A DNA stretch of 64,000 nucleotides from Spirochaetia bacterium (GCA_017446885.1 JAFSOR010000001.1:1-64000), one strand, 5' to 3'. Shown: positions 28,502-37,550, counted from the first letter of the stretch. The notes: generated by a model not told the origin, from the sequence alone. Numbers and translations: made by a program.

Positions 28502-29206
28502 CTACTGGTCCCTGTGGCGCTTGCGGGGCTTGCCCTCGCTGTCCTCTATCTTGATCCTGCGCTCTATCCGTTTTGCAGCCTTGCTGAGCGATACAATAAC
28601 TATCATGTACATAACGCCGACAATAGCCCATGTCTGAAGGCTTAAGAATGTGTTGCCTGCAATGGTGCGGCCCATGTTGGTAAGCTCCGGATACCCGATT
28701 ACAGAAAGGATTGATGTATCCTTGAGTGTTATGATGAACTGGTTGATGATAGAGGGAATCATGACCTTGAAGGCCTGCGGAAGTATTACGCACTTCATGC
28801 TGGTGCCGTAGGTAAGGCCCAGGCTGCGGCTTGCCTCCATCTGCCCCTTGTCTATACTCTCTATTCCGGCACGGAAAATCTCGGCCATATAGGCGCCGCA
28901 GTTCATAGCCAGGGCTATGGTACCGGCCTGCAGGGCAGGAAGCCGGAAACTGGTAAAGCCCATCATCTTGAATGCCTGGGGCACGCCGAAATAGATAAAG
29001 AATGCAAGTACAATCAAAGGAACACCACGGATAGCATCCACATATACAGTTCCTATAATGTTAAGTATCCGGCTGTGACTTACGTTCATAAGGGCAAATA
29101 TAAGTCCTATGACCATGGCAAATATAAGGGCCAGGATTGTCAGAACCAGGGTATAGCCCAGAGACCTGAGCAGCATAGTAGAATAACTCTGTAGGATAGA
29201 TATCAT
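28502..29206 (-). CDS. polar amino-acid ABC transporter permease
   Basis: 234-aa HisM/GlnP-type permease with about five TM segments and the EAA loop (EASRSLGLTYGTSMKCVILPQAF region). AAGGAG lies before the ATG. A terminator-like hairpin separates it from the binding-protein gene, so permease and ATPase are probably made from read-through transcripts. Confidence 0.93.
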   Translation of the reverse strand: MISILQSYSTMLLRSLGYTLVLTILALIFAMVIGLIFALMNVSHSRILNIIGTVYVDAIRGVPLIVLAFFIYFGVPQAFKMMGFTSFRLPALQAGTIALAMNCGAYMAEIFRAGIESIDKGQMEASRSLGLTYGTSMKCVILPQAFKVMIPSIINQFIITLKDTSILSVIGYPELTNMGRTIAGNTFLSLQTWAIVGVMYMIVIVSLSKAAKRIERRIKIEDSEGKPRKRHRDQ

Positions 29207-29223
29207 CCGCAGTACTCCTTTAT

Positions 29224-29266
29224 AAAAAAAAAAAAAAGACCAGAGCCCCCCTTAGGAAAGCTCTGG
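29224..29266 (-). terminator. intrinsic terminator/attenuator after the binding-protein gene
   Basis: A 7-bp stem (29240-29246 with 29260-29266) with a 13-base loop is followed on the minus strand by 14 uridines. It sits between the solute-binding gene and its permease, the usual way to make more binding protein than membrane components. Confidence 0.75.
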
Positions 29267-29282
29267 CTCAATCAAAGACCAA

Positions 29283-30047
29283 TTACTTAAGATATTTGTC
29301 CAGGATTGCCTGATACTTTCCGTTAGCCTTGATGTTCTTGAGGCCTGCGTTGAACATATCCAGAAGCTCCTGGTTAGCCTTGTTCATGATAGCAAATCCG
29401 TAAGGTGCACCCTCGCTCTCCATTCCGGCAGGAATCTGAAGCTTAAGGCCTGCATCCTTGATGTTTGCAGCCATGATAGGTGTATCCTCTACACATGCGG
29501 CGCTGTTTCCAAGAATTACATCGTTGTACATAGCTGGGGAATCGTCGAATACTGTAATCTTGTAGCCATACTTGCCCTGAAGTGATTTTGCAAAGTCTGC
29601 ACCTGCTGTTCCGTTCTTAACTGCTACGTTCTTGCCCTTAAGATCTTCGAACTTGGAGATGCTGCTTCCCTTTGCAACTACGAATGTCTGTGTAGCCAGG
29701 AAGTAACCCTCGGAGAAAATCCAGCCTTTGTCAATGCGCTCCTGCTTGATTGTTGCACCTGCGATAAGAGCATCGGCCTGTCCAACCTGAACAGCTGCAA
29801 TACCTGCATCCCAGCCAAGGGACTGGAGGTCATATTTAAAGCCCTGATCCTCTGCAACTGCAGCCAGGATATCTACATCAATACCTACGAATTCGTTCTT
29901 CTCATTGGTATACTCGAAAGGTCTGAATACTGTATCTGTAGCTACGATCCAAACTTTCTCTCCAGATGCTTTCTCTTTGTTTCCACCGGCAAAGCAAACG
30001 CCAGCAGCAACAAGAAGAATCAATGCAATCATTAAAAACTTTTTCAT
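29283..30047 (-). CDS. polar amino-acid ABC transporter substrate-binding protein
   Basis: 254-aa family-3 solute-binding protein. The N-terminal signal MKKFLMIALILLVAAGVCFAGG contains a Cys, but the lipobox (AGVC) is poor, so lipidation versus signal peptidase I cleavage is open. The DTVFRPFEY ligand-cleft start and the GATIKQERIDKG hinge-type region fit amino-acid binders such as GlnH/HisJ. It is the first gene of the operon, with a promoter just upstream. Confidence 0.93.
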   Translation of the reverse strand: MKKFLMIALILLVAAGVCFAGGNKEKASGEKVWIVATDTVFRPFEYTNEKNEFVGIDVDILAAVAEDQGFKYDLQSLGWDAGIAAVQVGQADALIAGATIKQERIDKGWIFSEGYFLATQTFVVAKGSSISKFEDLKGKNVAVKNGTAGADFAKSLQGKYGYKITVFDDSPAMYNDVILGNSAACVEDTPIMAANIKDAGLKLQIPAGMESEGAPYGFAIMNKANQELLDMFNAGLKNIKANGKYQAILDKYLK

Positions 30048-30076
30048 TTTTCTCTCCTGTTATTTCTCTTCTATAT

Positions 30077-30105
30077 AGAATATGCGGAAAAACCGATAAA
30101 GTCAA
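30077..30105 (-). promoter_or_regulatory. promoter for the amino-acid ABC operon
   Basis: TTGACT (30105-30100) and TATTCT (30082-30077) are 17 bases apart on the minus strand. The -35 overlaps the stop codon of the GH57-like gene. Confidence 0.6.
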
Positions 30106-31808
30106 TGGCAGGATAGCTCGAAGGAAATCTGGCAGCTCTTTCCAGGCTCCAAAGATCCGGTCTGGCCGAATGCGTAGATAAGGGTAGAAAGATACTGTCC
30201 GCCGTCGTGGAATATGTTGCGGTATGTGAAATTGCTTACCCGGTCCGATGTTATTGTGACTGTCCTTGAGCGGTCTTCGAACTCGATTCCCTTCTCCAGC
30301 ATCCGTGGACGGAAAATATTGGCTTCGCTTGAAAGGGTCAGGTTGAAGCTCACTGCTCCTCCCATATTGATAGGCAGCCCGCCCACGTTCACAAGCTCGT
30401 ACTTTACAGCAGTTAGGAAGTTGAAGAACCGGTATGTCTTTATTATACGGATCGACCCAGCTGGTGTCTTATGCCTGAACGAAAGGACAAGTTTTTTATT
30501 CTCCCTGTCGTAGTCATCCACATCATAGACTATAGAAGAGAAGTCCTCATAGCCAGCTTTGTCTATGGTTTCTACATCGCCGCGGAACTGGGCAGGGTCG
30601 TACATGCTGTCGCGGAAAAGTCCTGGATATGGGTTGTCGGGGCAGAAACTTACATAGTTCCATGCTGTAGGAATGTTGTCAAATTCAAAGATAAGGCCCC
30701 CTTCCCGCTGGATATAGGCATTGCAGGTGTCGCCCTGATAAAGGTACTGCTTATAGCCCCGCAGCTTGAAATCGGTCTTGACCAGGGAGGATATGAAAGA
30801 GTCCTGGCTCCTTGAAAGTTTTTCAGAGGTTATGAAACAGCTGTAGGCCTTGCGGCTTGCGCTGCAGGTGAATGCCGAGAAATAGCCCTGCCCCTTCCAA
30901 AGCTCTTCCAGGGCACTCTTTTTCTTATATTTATCGCCGCGTATGGAGTTGGCCAGAGTCTGCACATATATCATCTTGGCATACAGGTTATCCATCTCCT
31001 TGGACTTAAGCAGCATCTTCTTGAATATATGCCGGTTCTGGAAATATTCCCTGGCTATCTCGGGTTCCCCCTTTATATATTGGGATGGAGAGATAAGCTC
31101 TATAGCCTTGTTTGAAGTTATAAGCTTAAAGAATTCATCCAGCCATACCAGATCGAGGCTCTGGTTGTTCTTGAAATCGAAGAAAAGGGATACAACCGGG
31201 TCTTTTCCTTTTATCTGAAGAATACGCTGGATAAATTCTTCCGGAGCCAGAAGCCGTCCTTTCTCCAACAGCTTGTCGGCCAGAGGGAATATTGTTATTA
31301 TCTTGCCCTGGTCCTCGGTCATGGAGACATGGTAGTCGGGGCCACGGTATCCAACAGGAAAGAACATATTGGATTTATCCAGGAACACATATTCCATGCC
31401 GCAGCTTTTAAGGCAGCTTATAAGGGAATTATCCCAGCTTGAGCTGTCAATCCTGCACCCTTTGGGCCGCTTCATGAACCTGAGCCGGATTGCGGTTGTA
31501 AGGGCGTCTATCTGCCCTATTCTGTCATTTGTCTGAATAAGCGGAAGATAAGGCTCGTAGTAGGCGCCTCCCAGAATCTCCACCTGTCTGTTCCGTTTCA
31601 TCATCTCGGAAATAAGGGTAAGAACCTCGGGATGCTCCTCGGCAAACCATTCATACCATAGGCCAGAGAAATAAAGGGCTACAGGGATAGTCGGATACCC
31701 ATATAGAATCTGGAAGAAGGGACGATAGAATGAATTGTACTCAGACAAGAAAGAATTGCCGGAAATCTGACTGGGCAAATTTCCGGACAATCCAACAATA
31801 AGCTTCAA
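30102..31808 (-). CDS. GH57-family protein, probable non-canonical or inactive enzyme
   Basis: 568 residues resembling GH57 4-alpha-glucanotransferase/alpha-amylase. The EILGGAYYEPYLPLI motif (about 78-92) and a later GMEYVFLD segment match the family, and the C-terminal half resembles its beta-sandwich domains. Where family members have WLTERVW with the catalytic Glu, this protein has RIDSSSW, so the nucleophile appears to be Ser. The acid/base region reads LFFDFKNNQ instead of a DDGEKFG-like motif. It starts with TTG (31808; AGAGG upstream), 19 bases after rnfB. It may be a carbohydrate-binding pseudo-enzyme. Confidence 0.75.
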   Translation of the reverse strand: MKLIVGLSGNLPSQISGNSFLSEYNSFYRPFFQILYGYPTIPVALYFSGLWYEWFAEEHPEVLTLISEMMKRNRQVEILGGAYYEPYLPLIQTNDRIGQIDALTTAIRLRFMKRPKGCRIDSSSWDNSLISCLKSCGMEYVFLDKSNMFFPVGYRGPDYHVSMTEDQGKIITIFPLADKLLEKGRLLAPEEFIQRILQIKGKDPVVSLFFDFKNNQSLDLVWLDEFFKLITSNKAIELISPSQYIKGEPEIAREYFQNRHIFKKMLLKSKEMDNLYAKMIYVQTLANSIRGDKYKKKSALEELWKGQGYFSAFTCSASRKAYSCFITSEKLSRSQDSFISSLVKTDFKLRGYKQYLYQGDTCNAYIQREGGLIFEFDNIPTAWNYVSFCPDNPYPGLFRDSMYDPAQFRGDVETIDKAGYEDFSSIVYDVDDYDRENKKLVLSFRHKTPAGSIRIIKTYRFFNFLTAVKYELVNVGGLPINMGGAVSFNLTLSSEANIFRPRMLEKGIEFEDRSRTVTITSDRVSNFTYRNIFHDGGQYLSTLIYAFGQTGSLEPGKSCQISFELSCH

Positions 31809-31827
31809 AAATGCCTCTTAAATAAAT

Positions 31828-32640
31828 TTATTTAGAAGCCCTTAAATCAACAATACACTTGGAAGGACAGGATGCGCATGCTGTGTCCCGTTCTCCAGTC
31901 TTGGAGTAATCAATGGTAGCGAGGAAATTGTCCACGACAAATCCTCCCTCGGGAGACTTCTTCTCACACATTTTACAACCAATACAGCCAACTTTGCAAG
32001 CTTTTTTTACAGCAGGACCTTTATCGTGGCTGTTGCAGTCCACAACATGGGTTGCAGAATAAGGAATCATACGCATAGCATGGGTTGGGCAAACCTTGGT
32101 GCAGGCGCCGCAGGAGATACATTTGTCCTTGTCAACCTGAACCAGACCTGTACCTGTCTTGGTTATTGCACCGGCCGGGCAAACCTTGATACAGCTTCCG
32201 AATCCCAGACAGCCGTATTTGCATGCCTTGTAGCCCTGGAACATGGCAAAGGCTGCATTACAGTCCTCGATTCCCTTGTAGTTCATAGCCTTTACAGCAT
32301 TCTCGTTGTCGCCGCGGCAGTGGCAGTGAGCAACCATCTTCTCTGCGTTGAGGTCTACAGCTAATCCGAGGATCTCGGCAATCCGTGCAGCAGATTTTGC
32401 TCCGCCAGGACCACACTTTGTAACCTCGGTCATAGTGCCGTTAAAGAGAGCCTCAGCATATCCGGCACAACCTGACATTCCGCAGGAACCGCAGTTGTAT
32501 CCAGGAAGAGCAGCCTCAAGAGCCTCGAGTTTCTCATCCTTCTTTACAGCAAAGTGCTTGGCAGCAATGGAAAGGCCTGCTCCGAAGAGAGCTCCCAGTG
32601 CTGTAACGATTATACAAGCAAAAATAATATTCTGTACCAT
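31828..32640 (-). CDS. rnfB: Rnf complex subunit RnfB
   Basis: 270 residues with one N-terminal TM, the Fe-S domain cysteines (Cys50, 53, 58 and 75 region) and two or more 4Fe-4S ferredoxin motifs (CIKVCP, CISCGACTKVCP, CIGCKMC). RnfB accepts electrons from reduced ferredoxin. The start at 32640 has GAGGG seven bases upstream. It is the last gene of the rnfCDGEAB order. Confidence 0.93.
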   Translation of the reverse strand: MVQNIIFACIIVTALGALFGAGLSIAAKHFAVKKDEKLEALEAALPGYNCGSCGMSGCAGYAEALFNGTMTEVTKCGPGGAKSAARIAEILGLAVDLNAEKMVAHCHCRGDNENAVKAMNYKGIEDCNAAFAMFQGYKACKYGCLGFGSCIKVCPAGAITKTGTGLVQVDKDKCISCGACTKVCPTHAMRMIPYSATHVVDCNSHDKGPAVKKACKVGCIGCKMCEKKSPEGGFVVDNFLATIDYSKTGERDTACASCPSKCIVDLRASK

Positions 32641-32650
32641 ATCTCTACCC

Positions 32651-33241
32651 TCAACCAATCAGATTGTTCAGCAGTGCTGCATCGAATGCCATGAATGCCA
32701 GAGCCATAAGGCTTGCTGTGATGAATGCTATAGGCACACCCTTGAATGGCTTTGGAATATCGGTGTCTGCAAGCCTTTCGCGGATACATGACATAAGAAC
32801 GATAGCCAGAAGGAATCCAAGACCAGCTGCCATACCGGCAACAAAGCTCTCGATTGCATTGTAATTCTTACCTACTGCGATGATTGCAATACCAAGTACT
32901 GCACAGTTTGTTGTGATAAGCGGAAGGAATATCCCCAGCGATTTGTACAGGGAAGGAGAAACCTTGCGCACTACCATCTCGACAAACTGAACCAGGGCAG
33001 CGATAACCAGGATGAATGTGATTGTCTGGAGATAGGTAAGACCGAATGGGACCAGAAGGAAATGCTGGATGCACCATGTGGTCAGGGAAGCAACGCTGGT
33101 TACGAATGTAACAGCGAATCCCATTCCTATGGCAGATTCATAATCCTTGGATACGCCGATGAACGGGCACATACCCATGAACTGGTTAAGAATAAAGTTG
33201 TTGATGAAAACATATGTAATTATAATTCCAATATAAACCAT
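32651..33241 (-). CDS. rnfA: Rnf complex subunit RnfA
   Basis: 196-aa six-TM protein. It has the FINNFILNQFMG start and the conserved TNCAVLG motif in the middle, part of the RnfA/E pair that holds an intramembrane Fe-S centre. AGGGGG precedes the ATG. Confidence 0.94.
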   Translation of the reverse strand: MVYIGIIITYVFINNFILNQFMGMCPFIGVSKDYESAIGMGFAVTFVTSVASLTTWCIQHFLLVPFGLTYLQTITFILVIAALVQFVEMVVRKVSPSLYKSLGIFLPLITTNCAVLGIAIIAVGKNYNAIESFVAGMAAGLGFLLAIVLMSCIRERLADTDIPKPFKGVPIAFITASLMALAFMAFDAALLNNLIG

Positions 33242-33252
33242 CTTCTACCCCC

Positions 33253-33849
33253 TTATTTCCTGCCTTCGCGGTACTGGAAGAATGCCTTGAGCAGACCAAG
33301 CACCAGAAGAGCTCCAGCCGGGAATGCGATAACCCGCATAGGAGCGATTGAGATTACAGGAACTGTGATTACACAGCCCGGAAGTGTGATTGTACCGGAT
33401 CCAAGCACCTCGCGGATCAGGGCAATAAGTGTAAGGGCCAGTGTAAAGCCCACACCCATTCCCAGACCGTCCAGGATGGAAGGAAGCACCTTGTTCTTGT
33501 TGGCAAATGCCTCGGCACGGCCAAGGATTATACAGTTTACTACAATAAGAGGTACGAATACACCCAGTGCTGCATAGAGCGACGGAGCATATGCTTCCAT
33601 AACCATCTGCACGATAGTTACGAACGATGCGATTACTACGATGTATGCTGGAATTCTGACATTGTCTGGAATGAAATTCTTAAGCAGAGAGATAAAGATG
33701 TTCGAGCATACAAGTACAAAGATTACACCTGCACCCATACCCAGAGCATTGATAACCATTGTAGAGGTTGCCAATGTAGGACAGAGACCAAGTGCGATTA
33801 CAAATATCGGGTTCTCCTTGAAAAGACCCTTGGTGAATTCCTTAATCAC
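33253..33849 (-). CDS. rnfE: Rnf complex subunit RnfE
   Basis: 198-aa six-TM partner of RnfA with the LGLCPTLATS and VNCIILGRAEAFA motifs, both cysteine-bearing as expected. It overlaps rnfG by four bases. Confidence 0.94.
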   Translation of the reverse strand: MIKEFTKGLFKENPIFVIALGLCPTLATSTMVINALGMGAGVIFVLVCSNIFISLLKNFIPDNVRIPAYIVVIASFVTIVQMVMEAYAPSLYAALGVFVPLIVVNCIILGRAEAFANKNKVLPSILDGLGMGVGFTLALTLIALIREVLGSGTITLPGCVITVPVISIAPMRVIAFPAGALLVLGLLKAFFQYREGRK

Positions 33850-34400
33850 TTCTGGCCTCCTAATTTCTTAGCAAATTCGCTGCCATACTCAAGTGCCTTT
33901 GACACGCCGGTGAATGTGATTGTAGCACCGCTTACTGCATCGGCATCCTTAGCATCGAGCATAGTCTTTTTTACTGGAACAGGCTTGTCGCCGCCAGTAC
34001 CCTGGAACTTAACCATATATTCTGGGCTTTCAGCCTTCTTTCCAAGACCTGGTGTCTCGGCATCTTCCATAAGCTTGGCATCTATAACCTCGCCGTTGGT
34101 CTTGAAGTTTGCCAGAAGGATAAGGTCGCCGCCGTAGCCAACGCTCTTAAGGCTCATGATATAGTTGGTGACCTTTCCGCCGTCAGATACAGGGAAATAG
34201 TAGTTTACACCAGCTCCGTCGCCTTCGACCTTCTCTCCTATTGTTCCAGCCTTGTTAATTACAGAAAGGGCATCCAGTTCGGCCTGTGCCTTGGAAGCTG
34301 CAATCTGTGGTGCTGTTATTCCGTTGACCAAAGCCAGGACAAATGCTGCAACCAGACAGATTACTGCAAGCTTTACAGCAATGATAATGACATTTTTCAT
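33846..34400 (-). CDS. rnfG: Rnf complex subunit RnfG
   Basis: 184 residues with one N-terminal TM (about 5-25) and an extracytoplasmic FMN-binding domain. The flavinylation motif SGATIT lies near residue 158; ApbE attaches FMN to the Thr. ETPGLGKKAESPEY is also typical. Confidence 0.93.
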   Translation of the reverse strand: MKNVIIIAVKLAVICLVAAFVLALVNGITAPQIAASKAQAELDALSVINKAGTIGEKVEGDGAGVNYYFPVSDGGKVTNYIMSLKSVGYGGDLILLANFKTNGEVIDAKLMEDAETPGLGKKAESPEYMVKFQGTGGDKPVPVKKTMLDAKDADAVSGATITFTGVSKALEYGSEFAKKLGGQK

Positions 34401-35431
34401 TTCTTTGCCCCCTTCTTTACAGGCTCGACTCCAAACACTTTAGTCTTGCTGAATCTGTCAATCAGCGGAACAACCATGTTCATAAGCACTATAGCCAGAG
34501 AAACGCCCTCTGGGAAGGAACCGTAGAACCGGATAAGGAATGTAAGGAATCCGCATCCGACGCCAAAGATTATCTGTCCCTTGGAGGAAAGAGGTGTGGT
34601 CACCATATCGGTTGCCATATAGATGGCACCCAGCATAAGACCGCCGGAAAGCAGGTTGAACAGCACATCGCCAGTGAACAGGCTGTGTGTGAACTTAAGC
34701 CCGCCGAACACCCATGTAAAGAGTGCAAATGTAATAAGGTAAGCACCCGGGATTTCCCATGTTATGACCTTGCGGTACAGCAGGTATATGCCGCCCAGGA
34801 TAAGGAGCAGGGCAGAAACCTCGCCGATACAGCCGGAGATATTTCCAAGGAAAAGATCCATATAGCTTACATCGTAGCCTGCCTGCTTCATGTATTCGAT
34901 AGGACCAGATACAGAACCGTTAAAGTCCATCATACCGGTTTTTACAAATCCCAGCGGAGAAGCGCCGCCCACTGCATCGATTGTGGCAAAGTTGGTGGCA
35001 GGTGCTGTCCACTTGGTCATATAACCTGTCCAGGAGAAGAATACAAAAAGTCTTCCGCCCAGGGCCGGGTTCATCCAGTTGCATCCAAGGCCGCCGAATG
35101 CCCACTTTACTATGAGCATTGCAAAAAGCGAAGCAAGGAACGGAACAAACAGAGGAACTGCAGGCGGCATGTTATAGCCTACCAAAAGGCCGGTAAGCAC
35201 TGCAGAATAATCTGTAAGGGTAAACTTCTTGAAAACCTTGCACATCATATATTCGCCAAGCACTGCACCGATTATGGAGACAGCAATGACGATAAGAGCA
35301 TGAACTCCGAACACAACCACACCCCAGATACCTGCAGGAATCAGAGCGATGATGACATCCAGCATGATTCTTGAGGTTGAATCAGGATGATGGAGATGCG
35401 GGGAGCTTTCAATTATAAAATTATTGTTCAT
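34397..35431 (-). CDS. rnfD: Rnf complex subunit RnfD
   Basis: 344-aa multi-TM subunit. The flavinylation segment reads GGASPLGF, with Ser where many RnfD proteins have SGAT; both are accepted by ApbE in principle. The start at 35431 (MNNNFIIESSPH) directly follows the rnfC stop and is preferred over a longer ORF running into rnfC. It probably forms part of the ion channel with RnfA/E. Confidence 0.93.
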   Translation of the reverse strand: MNNNFIIESSPHLHHPDSTSRIMLDVIIALIPAGIWGVVVFGVHALIVIAVSIIGAVLGEYMMCKVFKKFTLTDYSAVLTGLLVGYNMPPAVPLFVPFLASLFAMLIVKWAFGGLGCNWMNPALGGRLFVFFSWTGYMTKWTAPATNFATIDAVGGASPLGFVKTGMMDFNGSVSGPIEYMKQAGYDVSYMDLFLGNISGCIGEVSALLLILGGIYLLYRKVITWEIPGAYLITFALFTWVFGGLKFTHSLFTGDVLFNLLSGGLMLGAIYMATDMVTTPLSSKGQIIFGVGCGFLTFLIRFYGSFPEGVSLAIVLMNMVVPLIDRFSKTKVFGVEPVKKGAKK

Positions 35432-35433
35432 TT

Positions 35434-36768
35434 TCAACCCTTCTTTGGTGGCTTTGGTGCCATTCTCTTTCCAAGTCTGAAGCCCTGGACAAGCGGAATA
35501 TTTGCCGGGCAGACAAATGCACAGCAACCACACTCTTTACAATCCATCAAGTTAAGCTTAAGAGCCTCTGCATACTTTCCGGAATTGATTTTCTTGAAAA
35601 GCTTTGTAGGCTGGAGTCCGATAGGACATGCCTTAAGACAGCGTCCGCACTGGAGGCAGGCTGTCCGCTGACCTTTCTTGGCCTCGGAAGCAGAAAGAAC
35701 CAGGATACCGGATGTTCCCTTGATTACAGGGGTATCCAGATCGCTGAATGTAAAGCCCATCATAGGGCCGCCCATAATCAGCTTGACAGCGTCGTCGGTG
35801 AATCCGCCGCACTGCTCCACCAGGTCGCCTACTTTGGTTCCTACCTTGACCAGGTAGTTGCCAGGGTTCTTGATTCCGCCGCCTGTAACTGTAACTACTC
35901 TCTCGTACAGCGGCTTGCCAAGGGCAACAGCCTCGTATACAGCGTTGACTGTTCCAACGTTGGATACAACTGCACCGATAGCAATAGGAAGCTTTCCAGA
36001 TGGAATCTCCTTGTCTATGACAGCCTTAAGAAGCTGTTTCTCATCGCCCTGTGGGTATTTAAGCTGCAGAGGGACAATCTCGATGTCGCCGCCGTTCTTG
36101 GCTGCAAACTCTGTCATCCTCTGGATTGCATCGGGCTTGTTGGCCTCGATTCCCACAAAAATCTTTGGAGCGTTTATAGCTTTTGCGATAATTCTCATGC
36201 CTTTGAAAAGCTGCTCGGTCTTCTCAAGCATAAGCCTGTGGTCTGCTGTAAGATAAGGCTCGCACTCAACGCCGTTAATAACCAGGGCATCCACCTTGGA
36301 ATCTGGCGGGATTGAGTATTTTACATTTACAGGGAATGTAGCTCCACCAAGACCTACAATACCAGCAGCTGCAATCTTATCCACGATTTCCTTAGGGGTA
36401 AGTTTTTCCCAGTCCGATGCTTCGAACTGAACCTCGCCCGGTTTGAAATCCTCAGCTGTCTCCACAACAACTGCCTTGGTCTTCATTCCGCTTGCCAGGA
36501 AGATATCTTTAATCTCCTTGACCACACCTTTTACTGAGCAGTAAATGTTAGCAGAAATAAAGCCGGCAGCCTTTCCGATAAGCATACCTTCGTTTACCTC
36601 GTCTCCCACCTTCACTAAACATTCAGCAGGAGCGCCGATATGCATGGACATAGGGAATATCAGGGTGCCTTTAACCTCCGCATTGCGGATGGCTATAGCA
36701 TTTGACAGTTCCTTATGGCCCGCAGGATGTACACCGCCTTTTGAAAAAGTTTTCATGCCGTTTACCAT
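35434..36768 (-). CDS. rnfC: Rnf complex subunit RnfC
   Basis: 444 residues. It has the FSKGGVHP start, a GLGGATFP flavin/NADH-binding region and two C-terminal 4Fe-4S motifs (CLQCGRCLKACP and CKECGCCAFVCP). RnfC carries the NADH site; the complex moves Na+ or H+ while passing electrons between ferredoxin and NAD. AGGAG is just ahead of the ATG. It is the first gene of the operon. Confidence 0.94.
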   Translation of the reverse strand: MVNGMKTFSKGGVHPAGHKELSNAIAIRNAEVKGTLIFPMSMHIGAPAECLVKVGDEVNEGMLIGKAAGFISANIYCSVKGVVKEIKDIFLASGMKTKAVVVETAEDFKPGEVQFEASDWEKLTPKEIVDKIAAAGIVGLGGATFPVNVKYSIPPDSKVDALVINGVECEPYLTADHRLMLEKTEQLFKGMRIIAKAINAPKIFVGIEANKPDAIQRMTEFAAKNGGDIEIVPLQLKYPQGDEKQLLKAVIDKEIPSGKLPIAIGAVVSNVGTVNAVYEAVALGKPLYERVVTVTGGGIKNPGNYLVKVGTKVGDLVEQCGGFTDDAVKLIMGGPMMGFTFSDLDTPVIKGTSGILVLSASEAKKGQRTACLQCGRCLKACPIGLQPTKLFKKINSGKYAEALKLNLMDCKECGCCAFVCPANIPLVQGFRLGKRMAPKPPKKG

Positions 36769-36812
36769 TTTCTCCTATTAAGAAGTATTATTAATTTGTC
36801 TAGTTTCATAAC

Positions 36813-36841
36813 ATCATATCCATTTTTGAAGAAAAGGTAAA
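36813..36841 (-). promoter_or_regulatory. promoter for the rnf operon
   Basis: TTTACC (36841-36836) and TATGAT (36818-36813) are 17 bases apart on the minus strand, giving a leader of about 40 bases before rnfC. Confidence 0.5.
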
Positions 36842-36884
36842 CTGGGTAAATCGGTTATTTTATGTACCACAAACCGATATAATG

Positions 36885-36893
36885 TGATATAAT
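36885..36893 (+). promoter_or_regulatory. extended -10, leaderless start of the Pr6Pr-like gene
   Basis: TGATATAAT ends six bases before the ATG at 36900, putting the predicted start point at the A of ATG. A second TATAAT lies ten bases upstream (36878-36883). No Shine-Dalgarno is present. Confidence 0.5.
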
Positions 36894-36899
36894 TCACAT

Positions 36900-37511
36900 A
36901 TGATTCAAGGAAAAAAGATTTTCAGACCCATTGCTTTCGCAGTATCGGCAGTATGCATAGTGCTTACCATGATAGACTGTCCAAGGCACAAGGAGCTGTT
37001 CTCCTACTTTACCATACAGAGCAACGTAATGTGCCTTATCGTCCTTCTCTGGAACCTTAAGAAGGAGCCGCCTGCCCTTTTACGCGGGCTTGCCACAGTG
37101 TGCATAACACTGACCTTCCTGGTCTACCACTTTATGCTGCGTCCGGCTGACCTGACTTTGGACAACCTATGGAATATCAAGAACATGGCCACTGCCTTTG
37201 CCCACTACCTGGTGCCGGCATTCGTATGGACAGACTACCTGTTTTTTGCCCCCAAGGGAAACATGAGGGTCTCTTATCCTTTAAAATGGCTATGTTATCC
37301 CCTGCTCTACCTTGCTTATATCAAGTTGATTTACAAGCCTCTGGGCGGCACATTCATAGTGGATGGCCAGGTATGCAGTGTTCCATACTTTTTCCTTGAT
37401 GCCGAGGCTTTAGGGATTATGGGTATGACTGTATGGTGCGTGGCCATAGCAGCTGTAATTATGATTCTGTCCTATCTGTTTTTACTTTTGGACAGGCTTT
37501 TATCGCGTTGA
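36900..37511 (+). CDS. Pr6Pr-like integral membrane protein
   Basis: 203 residues with about six TM segments. The SYFTIQSNVMC motif after TM1 and the His in FAHYLVP match the Pr6Pr/FAR-17a-AIG1-like membrane family of unknown bacterial function. Two conserved His residues (Tyr-His-Phe near 76 and Ala-His-Tyr near 100) could be active-site residues, as in AIG1-type hydrolases. The gene stands alone between divergent rnfC and the TPR gene. Confidence 0.7.
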   Translation: MIQGKKIFRPIAFAVSAVCIVLTMIDCPRHKELFSYFTIQSNVMCLIVLLWNLKKEPPALLRGLATVCITLTFLVYHFMLRPADLTLDNLWNIKNMATAFAHYLVPAFVWTDYLFFAPKGNMRVSYPLKWLCYPLLYLAYIKLIYKPLGGTFIVDGQVCSVPYFFLDAEALGIMGMTVWCVAIAAVIMILSYLFLLLDRLLSR

Positions 37512-37536
37512 CTTTTATTTTTAAATATATTATACT
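37508..37536 (+). promoter_or_regulatory. promoter for the TPR-greA operon
   Basis: TTGACT (37508-37513) and TATACT (37531-37536) are 17 bases apart. The -35 overlaps the end of the preceding gene. Confidence 0.6.
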
Positions 37537-37550
37537 ACAATTTTAGAGAA

